DNA of 64,000 nt from Heracleum sosnowskyi. Lineage: Eukaryota > Streptophyta > Magnoliopsida > Apiales > Apiaceae. The stretch spans positions 1,111,001 through 1,175,000 of the forward strand of contig JAUIZM010000012.1 of the NCBI GenBank assembly GCA_030848705.1, given 5' to 3'. The notes under the pieces were generated by a model. It saw nothing but the letters and a program-made list of their open reading frames with translations, made no database searches and was not told where the DNA came from. A program made the position numbers and the translations under genes. Shown one piece after another: positions 59,640-64,000 of the stretch; the stretch's first letter is position 1, and each line of letters begins with the position of its first letter.

Positions 59640-60436
59640 TATTACATATTAAATGTATACTATAACTTATATTAGGATCCGCCTCTGCGTGAAGTTTTCT
59701 CTGATGACAAATGCCTCAAAACCGGTCAATTTTTTTGTTAGGAAATGAAAATTTTGAGACATATTTTATATATATTATTGATTAAATTTTTGGAAACTAA
59801 CAATTAGAAATTGTTCCTTAATATGTGAACTTAAACTTTCATGTTTGAATTTAAGACATTTTCATTTTATCATTTTTTTAGTGGACATAAACTTTCATGT
59901 TTGGATCTAACTTTGTCCATCAAACGCCAAATGCCGGTTATAATTCCATACTCGCTTATGTTTTTCAATATTTAAAGAGCAAAAGTAGTTGAAATTCACA
60001 ATTCGTAGGTTGACTAGCTAATATCTATATTTAAAAAAAAGAAAAAAAGAAGAAGCTAATATCTATATTTTTCTTTATTATTTGAAGTTAAAATTTACTT
60101 TAAGTTAATACAAACAGGTAAATATTTCTGTTGTAATTACGTTCTAGTAAGTTGGTATTCTTTTGTCCTGTTGTAATTCCCAAGATTTAGCTGCAAGTCT
60201 GCAACAGATGACTCAGATTCATGCAACTGAGTGATAATTTGAAATACCATCTCAATTTAGTCGCCAAGTCTGTATGTAAAAAATTCAATTTCAAAATCAC
60301 TCGTGTAAACAAGAAAACTTAGAAGCACAACATAGTAAAAAATTCGAAACATCAAGGCTTGATGCAGGAATTCGGACATCATCAGGGATTAACTGTTGGT
60401 ACCCAGAACCTAGCTCGATAAATAACAAGCTTGCAT
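59640..60436. other. No recognised gene
   Basis: AT-rich spacer. The minus strand at about 60300-60410 has an open stretch (Y-Q-Q-L-I-P-D-D-V-R-I-P) joined to the malate dehydrogenase fragment, but I do not recognise its source. Confidence 0.35.
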
Positions 60437-60542
60437 GTGTCGACTGGACAAAAGCACACTCGTAGACATCACCATCTAGCTTAATTCTTGATGCAAAGTA
60501 AGGAAGCTCGTCAATTCGACTGGACAAAAGCACACTCGTAGA
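60437..60542 (-). pseudogene. Rearranged fragment of plastid NAD-MDH
   Basis: The minus strand reads S-R-I-D-E-L-P-Y-F-A-S-R-I-K-L and then D-G-D-V-Y-E-C-A-F-V-Q-S. In malate dehydrogenase the second piece comes before the first, so this is a short out-of-order copy of the segment at about 61220-61310. It lies 0.6 kb from the main pseudogene on the same strand. Confidence 0.7.
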
Positions 60543-61071
60543 ACAACTGACCAACCCACCTACAGGTGTTAACAATTGGCTTCAGAATGGCTTATAACTT
60601 TGACATATCTGCTAACAATTTTATGCCAACAACTCTTCTCATTGACTTCAGAATGGCCAAGGCTGCTAATCTGATAATTCTTGAACACTCTGCATGGTTT
60701 CATAAAGTTTCTCAAAGCTTTTCCTTTTTCTTTTTTTTTTTCCCAGAAATTTCAATCATCACATATTCATCATCGCAACATTCATCACACATTCATAACC
60801 AACAATGCTTCTGCACTGAGTGCCACACCAGATTTGAAAGTGGTGATCCACCCATATCAGAATTCTTGAGGACCTTTCCATTGTGTCACTTGTTGACTCT
60901 CTACCTGCTGGAATTAATATTATTGCCTTTGAGTCGCTTCCATCGTCCTCAGCTGACTGCTTTTGCGGTTCTGAACAAAATTCTAAAATAGTGCATTCAC
61001 TCTTCAGTATAGGAGCCCATCCGCGTAAAATGGTATGTCTTTGTCTCCTCTGTTGGCTTCACTTGTCAACT
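60543..61071. other. Spacer with one exon-like stretch
   Basis: The plus strand at about 60870-61031 is open and protein-like (S-L-V-D-S-L-P-A-G-I-N-I-I, then F-C-G-S-E-Q-N-S-K-I) and ends in ATG|GTATGT, which looks like a donor. The product is not recognised. It may be a captured exon from another gene. Confidence 0.25.
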
Positions 61072-62140
61072 TTAAGCAGCTACTGCTTGCTTTTGTGCAA
61101 ATGCAACCCCTTTCTCAATGCTGGCCTTCAACTCATGCTTAAGGGCCTCCAAAGCCTTTTGTTCGTATTCCGTCGGTCCTTGCAGATCAGATGATATAAT
61201 AGCTTCAACCACTTTCTTTCCAAGCTTAATTCTTGATGCAAAGTAAGGAAGCTCGTCAATTCGACTGGACAAAAGCACACTCGTAGACATCACCATCTAG
61301 CTCCATCAAGAGCACGAAGGGAGGACTCAACAAATCTTGCAGCAGCATATGCCATTGACAGGGTAGCGGATCCTGCCCCAGCCTTGGCATCCACAACTTC
61401 TGTTCCAGCATTCTGAATCCACTTCTTTATCAGTGAAAGTTACAGATGGTTTTGTCTTTGACAGCAAAGGAAGAATAGTGATTCCAGCATGTCCTCCAAT
61501 TACTGGAACATCAACATCAATAAGTTTCAGGTTCTTCTTTTGAGCAACGAATGTGTTAGACCTGACAACATCTAGAGTCGTCACACCAAAAAAGCTTATT
61601 GGGAATTTGGGATCATAGACACCCTTCTGCTTCAACACTTCTGCAGCAATTGGTACAGTAGAGTTGACTGGATTGTGGATTATATGGATGAAAGCATCTG
61701 GACAATTGTCAGCAACAGCCTCGACCAAGGTTTTGACTATGTTGGCATTGATGTTGAAGAGGTCATCTCGTGTCATACCAGGCTTCCCGGGGAGACCAGC
61801 GGGTATGATAACCACATCTACACCTTTTAATGCATCACCCAGTTCTGGAGTTCCTGTGAAGTCCAACACTTGAGAAGGTGTGTTGCAGTGACTAAGATCA
61901 GCTGCAACTCCCTTGACATTGGCTGGCCTATACCACCTGCAGCTCCAAGAACCGCTACTTTAAAAGAGGACCTGATCTGATTGTTAGCTAAATAACTCTC
62001 GCTCTGATTATGTGCTTTGCAAGCAAATGAAGCTTGAAGAGCAGCCCTGCTGTCCTTGCCTGAGAAGACCGACTCTGACTCACAGCTAAATGCTGTAGCA
62101 ACCTTGACTTCTGAGCTTGTTGTTGATGTTGCATTGCATA
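61072..62140 (-). pseudogene. Plastidic NAD-malate dehydrogenase pseudogene
   Basis: Malate dehydrogenase interconverts malate and oxaloacetate with NAD. The best match is the plastidic form: a Ser-rich transit-peptide remnant (C-E-S-E-S, A-A-L-Q-A-S-F-A) precedes F-K-V-A-V-L-G-A-A-G-G-I-G-Q-P. About 20 residues are then missing before N-V-K-G-V-A-A-D-L-S-H. A long open part (61327-61869) keeps G-M-T-R-D-D, N-P-V-N-S-T-V-P, L-D-V-V-R and the catalytic G-G-H-A-G. It has Gly for the substrate-binding Arg of P-R-K-P-G-M, His for Ser in I-S-N-P-V, and a 5-residue insertion after Y-D-P-K. Several frameshifts follow, and the tail A-F-A-Q-K-Q-A-V-A-A ends at 61072. No introns are visible, but that does not prove retroposition, because the plastidic gene is intronless in Arabidopsis. 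Confidence 0.92.
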
Positions 62141-62834
62141 CTTGTGATATCCGCCATTTTGAAGAAAAAATCGACAGGTTTTCCTTAACAATCTACTACG
62201 CAAGAAGCCAAATATCACAAGATTCAACAAGCATAAACCTCTAACTTGCACTTGATCAAAGAATGTTGAACCAGGCCTTACAATAGTAACATAACAGGCT
62301 AACTTTGGGTTACATGAAAAAGATATGTTGATCAAGAGTTTTATCAAACAAGTGGAGGATCTCAATAATATTTAGAAGATGTCTAACATACTCAGCCAAA
62401 ACCGAATCCCATATAACACTTGTATTAATTCAAACACATGAGCTCCCCCATAAACAAAGAATAGCAAGACTTGCAAGATTGTTCTATTTTGAGAAGTTTG
62501 TGAAACAAGTGAATGCTTCATATGATGGTCGGATTCAGTGAGTTGGGGTTGATTTTGTTTGTTTGAGAGTGGAGTGAAACCTAAAAAACTACTGGATCAA
62601 ATATGTATTCCAGTTGAAATTAACAAAACACAAATTAAGCAATCCCAATACCACCCATAACACTTGAAGGCATAATAATTTTGTACAACATAAGAGATTA
62701 AACCAAACATTCCGTACCACAAGCATTTTATAAACGAGCACATATATTATATAAATTTCGCAATTACATAAGTCTAGGCGCAATCACATATGTTTTGGAC
62801 AAGTCTGAAATACCAAATGGAAATGAATCCTAAA
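62141..62834. other. No recognised gene
   Basis: AT-rich spacer between the pseudogene and the kinase. No start of the MDH transit peptide can be assigned with confidence beyond about 62140. Confidence 0.4.
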
Positions 62835-62840
62835 TTTATT
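62835..62840 (-). terminator. Poly(A) signal of the kinase gene
   Basis: AATAAA on the minus strand, 36 nt after the kinase stop codon. Confidence 0.6.
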
Positions 62841-62875
62841 ATAGTTCCAATATTAAGTCTTGAGCATTACTTAAA

Positions 62876-63718
62876 TTACGAAGGGAAACCACCATGACGG
62901 GTAAAAGGGTGTTGAAGAAGTTGTTCTGCTTTCCATCTTTCTCTTGGATTGGTTCTCAAACAATTTCTCAGAAAATCTTTTGCATTTGCTGACAGAGAAC
63001 TCACAAACCCCAAGTGTCTTCCTTGAAATTGGGCAATGGAATTCCACAAAACAGAATTACCAGCACCACGGAGATGATCCCACATCCCATGTCCATGCAG
63101 CATCAGATAAACAATGCACCCGAGTGCCCATATATCAGCTGCAACTTCATGCTCCCCCCGCGCCACGGCTTCAGGAGAACTATACTCCAATGTACCCCTT
63201 AACCTTAAAGAACCTGTCTGCCAGCGCCTTTTAGCCCGCCCGAAATCAGCTAGTTTCAAACAAACATCTTCTTGTGCGTCCCCCGTGGGAAAGACCAGAA
63301 CATTGTCGGGCTTGAGGTCACAATGAACATAGCCATTCTGATGGACATGTTCAAGTCCCTTTAGCAACATCTTAGTGTAGCGGCTAGCAACAGATTCACA
63401 TAAAGTTCGGCCTCCAAGATGATTTTTTAGGGTACCACCGGAGGCGAATTCAAGTGCTAAACAGTACTCCGGGTTGCCATTTGAATCGCGGCCCCAACCA
63501 GATTCAAGAAACTTCAAAATATATCGGGAGTCGCCGAGTATAGTATATACATGCTCCTCCCTGAGTAGACTTTGAGAATCACCTTGTTTGGCACACTTCA
63601 AGGCCACAACAGGAACATCACTTGGTCGACGACATTCAGCCAACAACTCGGAAGATTGAGCCAGAAACACTTTTCCGAATGCACCTTGTCCCAATAGTCT
63701 CCTCTTCGTCCATGCCAT
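62876..63718 (-). CDS. Serine/threonine protein kinase, MAPKKK-like, single exon
   Basis: Intact 280-residue kinase domain with almost nothing outside it. Motifs are the Gly-rich loop G-Q-G-A-F-G-K-V (10-17), V-A-L-K with Lys41, helix-C Glu54/55, catalytic loop H-C-D-L-K-P-D-N (132-139, Cys in place of Arg in HRD), D-F-G (158-160), activation segment G-T-L-E-Y-S-S-P-E (175-183) and D-I-W-A-L-G (195-200). HCD, the small size and the lack of introns fit the plant MEKK-like MAPKKK15-21 group, which act in stress and ABA signalling by phosphorylating MAPKKs. P-D-N in place of the usual G-K/R-N of that group is a difference, so subgroup placement is tentative. All catalytic residues are present. 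The start is supported by a CT-rich 5' UTR immediately upstream and by the Gly loop beginning at residue 10. Confidence 0.93.
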   Translation of the reverse strand: MAWTKRRLLGQGAFGKVFLAQSSELLAECRRPSDVPVVALKCAKQGDSQSLLREEHVYTILGDSRYILKFLESGWGRDSNGNPEYCLALEFASGGTLKNHLGGRTLCESVASRYTKMLLKGLEHVHQNGYVHCDLKPDNVLVFPTGDAQEDVCLKLADFGRAKRRWQTGSLRLRGTLEYSSPEAVARGEHEVAADIWALGCIVYLMLHGHGMWDHLRGAGNSVLWNSIAQFQGRHLGFVSSLSANAKDFLRNCLRTNPRERWKAEQLLQHPFTRHGGFPS

Positions 63719-63731
63719 CTCTCTGTTGAAA

Positions 63732-63776
63732 AATGAAGAAGAAGAAGAAAGAAGAAAGAAGAAAGAAGAAGAAGCG
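63732..63776 (-). repeat. CT-rich 5' UTR tract of the kinase gene
   Basis: GAAGAA/GAAAGAA repeats on the plus strand, which is CTT-rich in the sense of the gene, ending about 13 nt before the start codon. Such pyrimidine tracts are common in plant 5' UTRs. Confidence 0.75.
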
Positions 63777-63777
63777 T

Positions 63778-63788
63778 TTAAATATTGT
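63778..63788 (-). promoter_or_regulatory. Possible TATA element of the kinase gene
   Basis: On the minus strand AATATTTAAAC lies about 60-70 nt before the start codon and just before the CT-rich tract. It is a plausible but imperfect TATA box. Confidence 0.35.
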
Positions 63789-63849
63789 TGAATCCAAATT
63801 TAGATTAGAATTTGGATCACTCATTTATATTTGAACCTATTCACGTTGC

Positions 63850-64000
63850 AGGAGACAAAAAAATACTGGCAGAGTATCACCCAGTATTAACTTTTGAAAA
63901 GCGACAAAGTTGCCAAATTGGGCAATGATCCCCTAAAATACTACTCTTGCTCTCTTTTTTGCTGTGTCTTTTATGAAAAGCAATTTTACTGACTATCAAC
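63850..64000 (+). repeat. Dispersed 150-bp repeat, matching 15686-15843
   Basis: Near-identical to 15686-15843 in the same orientation, with a 6-bp deletion (CTTACC) after CCAGTATTA and a few substitutions. It lies in the promoter-side flank of the kinase gene and continues past the window. Confidence 0.8.

Overview
The window looks like nuclear DNA of a flowering plant, probably a eudicot. It is AT-rich and packed with transposons, its genes have GT-AG introns, and the recognisable genes belong to plant families: an HMA-domain (HIPP/HPP-like) protein, an AMT2-type ammonium transporter, plastidic NAD-malate dehydrogenase and a MAPKKK-like kinase. The species cannot be fixed from the sequence.

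Layout. Positions 1-15.5 kb hold no intact gene that I recognise. They contain decayed Helitron material (hairpin plus CTAG 3' ends at 4.8 and 11.7 kb), a remnant of an RPA1-like zinc finger at 10.9 kb, a 497-bp tandem repeat and exon-like scraps. From 15.5 to 53.5 kb lies a head-to-tail array of about 14.8-kb units: unit 1 at 15500-31934, unit 2 at 31935-46730 and a truncated unit 3 at 46731-53503. A full unit carries two hAT-type MITEs, HMA gene A, HMA gene B, and a block (R) that matches 10.8-12.2 kb and is interrupted by a complete Ty1/copia element. Positions 53.5-60 kb hold the end of the array, an AMT2 terminal-exon fragment between two inverted MITEs, and nested hAT MITEs. Positions 60.4-62.2 kb hold a broken plastid NAD-MDH pseudogene. 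Positions 62.8-63.8 kb hold an intact single-exon protein kinase on the minus strand.

The most interesting locus is the HMA array. Gene A (three copies) is modelled with four exons whose phases agree, giving 211 residues. Its HMA domain has lost the first cysteine of MxCxxC (M-M-S-D-T-C), and its tail contains 23 His and 11 Cys in 109 residues, built from an internal repeat. Gene B is a tandem paralogue with the same promoter and exon pattern. Its 3' end is cut off in units 1 and 2 at a (TA)n tract next to the intron-3 donor, and altered in unit 3.

The duplications allow relative dating. The copia element has the same 5-bp target duplication in both units and an empty site at 11.4 kb, so it inserted once after R was copied and was then duplicated with its unit. 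A 1431-bp Helitron is present only in unit 1, with clean empty sites in units 2 and 3. The left part of unit 1 is visibly more diverged from unit 2 than its gene-bearing part, which suggests conversion or unequal exchange. All differences were read by eye; no alignment or database search was run.
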